Origin: Legionella geestiana
GTDB lineage: Bacteria; Pseudomonadota; Gammaproteobacteria; Legionellales; Legionellaceae
Assembly (NCBI RefSeq): GCF_004571195.1
Contig: NZ_CP038271.1
Location: forward strand, 248,001-312,000
Length of the DNA: 64,000 nucleotides
Direction of reading: 5' to 3'
Below are positions 63,672-64,000 of the stretch, one piece after another (within the stretch, counting starts at the first letter, position 1; every line of letters starts with the position of its first letter). Under the pieces are notes generated by a model, which saw only the letters and a program-made list of their open reading frames with translations, ran no database searches and had not been told where the DNA came from. Both the position numbers and the translations under genes were made by a program.

Positions 63672-64000
63672 TTACCCCCTCACATTCTCTGGACGTACGG
63701 TTAAACTGATATCCCTGAAGATTTCAAAAGTATCTCTGTCAGATGGAACCGGCAATGGTGACGCCTTATATATGGCACTCTGAGCCGAACGGTCAAGCAC
63801 CGGATCGCCACTGCTTCGGGTCAGTGTCACCTCAAGCACAGCACCATCCGGTGCCAGACGAATCCGAAACTGGCTGGAAAGACCGCTGTCGGCGTTATCC
63901 GGCAAAATCCACTGGCGACTGATGGCATTGACTATCAGTGCCTTGTATTTATTAACTTCCCCGGCAATGCGCGCCTGATTGGCCGCACGCGCCGCCACCT
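63672..64000 (-). CDS. tolA: TolA C-terminal part (gene continues beyond window)
   Basis: The frame is open through the right edge, so only about the last 109 residues are seen. They match the TolA/TonB-type C-terminal domain: KYKALIVNAISRQWILPDNAD, FRIRLAPDGAVLEVTLTRSSGDPVLDRSAQSAIYKASPLPVP (cut), which contacts TolB and Pal in the periplasm. The Ala-rich start (AARAANQARIAGE) is the end of the long helical domain II. It lies directly upstream of tolB. Confidence 0.92.
   Translation of the reverse strand, partial: VAARAANQARIAGEVNKYKALIVNAISRQWILPDNADSGLSSQFRIRLAPDGAVLEVTLTRSSGDPVLDRSAQSAIYKASPLPVPSDRDTFEIFRDISLTVRPENVRG

Overview
The window looks like chromosome of a Legionella-type gammaproteobacterium whose base composition is visibly more GC-rich than L. 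pneumophila. The reasons are the gene content (pilBCD, the gyrA-serC-aroA-cmk-rpsA-lapA-lapB block, a second pyruvate dehydrogenase operon, a VpdC-like patatin, EnhA/YkuD-type periplasmic proteins, tolA-tolB) together with several very large orphan proteins of the kind seen among Dot/Icm (type IVB) effectors. This assignment is inference from gene recognition; no database search was possible.

Layout. 1-8.3 kb: a patatin-like phospholipase running off the left edge, divergent from a type IV pilus block (an unusually short pilB, then pilC and pilD), followed by mltA and a MATE exporter. 8.5-13.5 kb: a 1653-residue protein with a DEAH helicase-like core, preceded by a good PmrA-box promoter. 13.5-14.1 kb: a five-copy array of a 125-bp palindromic repeat. 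14.1-17.1 kb: three genes for valine/isobutyryl-CoA breakdown. 17-31 kb: recQ, a FadL-type porin, a stand-alone FabD-like acyltransferase, two small secreted or basic proteins, a periplasmic binding protein, a GIY-YIG protein with a decayed duplicate, tRNA-Ser(GGA), an SDR lacking the catalytic Tyr, a DUF2878/DUF1295 pair, a CIO-type cydAB oxidase, a membrane protein, a YkuD protein, an orphan gene and hpt. 31.1-31.35 kb: a non-coding element with 12-bp terminal inverted repeats and 8-bp target duplications. 31.4-44 kb: a YafS-like methyltransferase, pyrF, a DegT aminotransferase, lapB, lapA, a six-copy array of a 140-bp repeat, then rpsA, cmk, aroA, serC and gyrA on the minus strand. 44-52.5 kb: gltA, glpK/glpD, an HGSNAT-like acyltransferase, thioredoxin, adk, a lytic transglycosylase lipoprotein and an HtrA protease. 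52.8-61.6 kb: a pdhABC operon flanked by two Ser-rich orphan genes, one carrying a nearly perfect 234-bp internal tandem duplication, the other a 1008-residue coiled-coil protein with its own PmrA-box-like promoter. 61.6-64 kb: an S1/P1 nuclease, tolB and the 3' end of tolA.

Most of the window is housekeeping DNA with accessory genes and repeats set into it. The strongest new signal is a shared promoter architecture (PmrA-type direct repeat, 10-bp gap, -10 box) in front of two unrelated giant orphan genes, which ties both to the regulon that drives many Legionella effectors. Other points worth following are the MITE-like element, the three related palindromic repeat arrays, the N-terminally shortened PilB and an 18-bp perfect palindrome over the pdh promoter.
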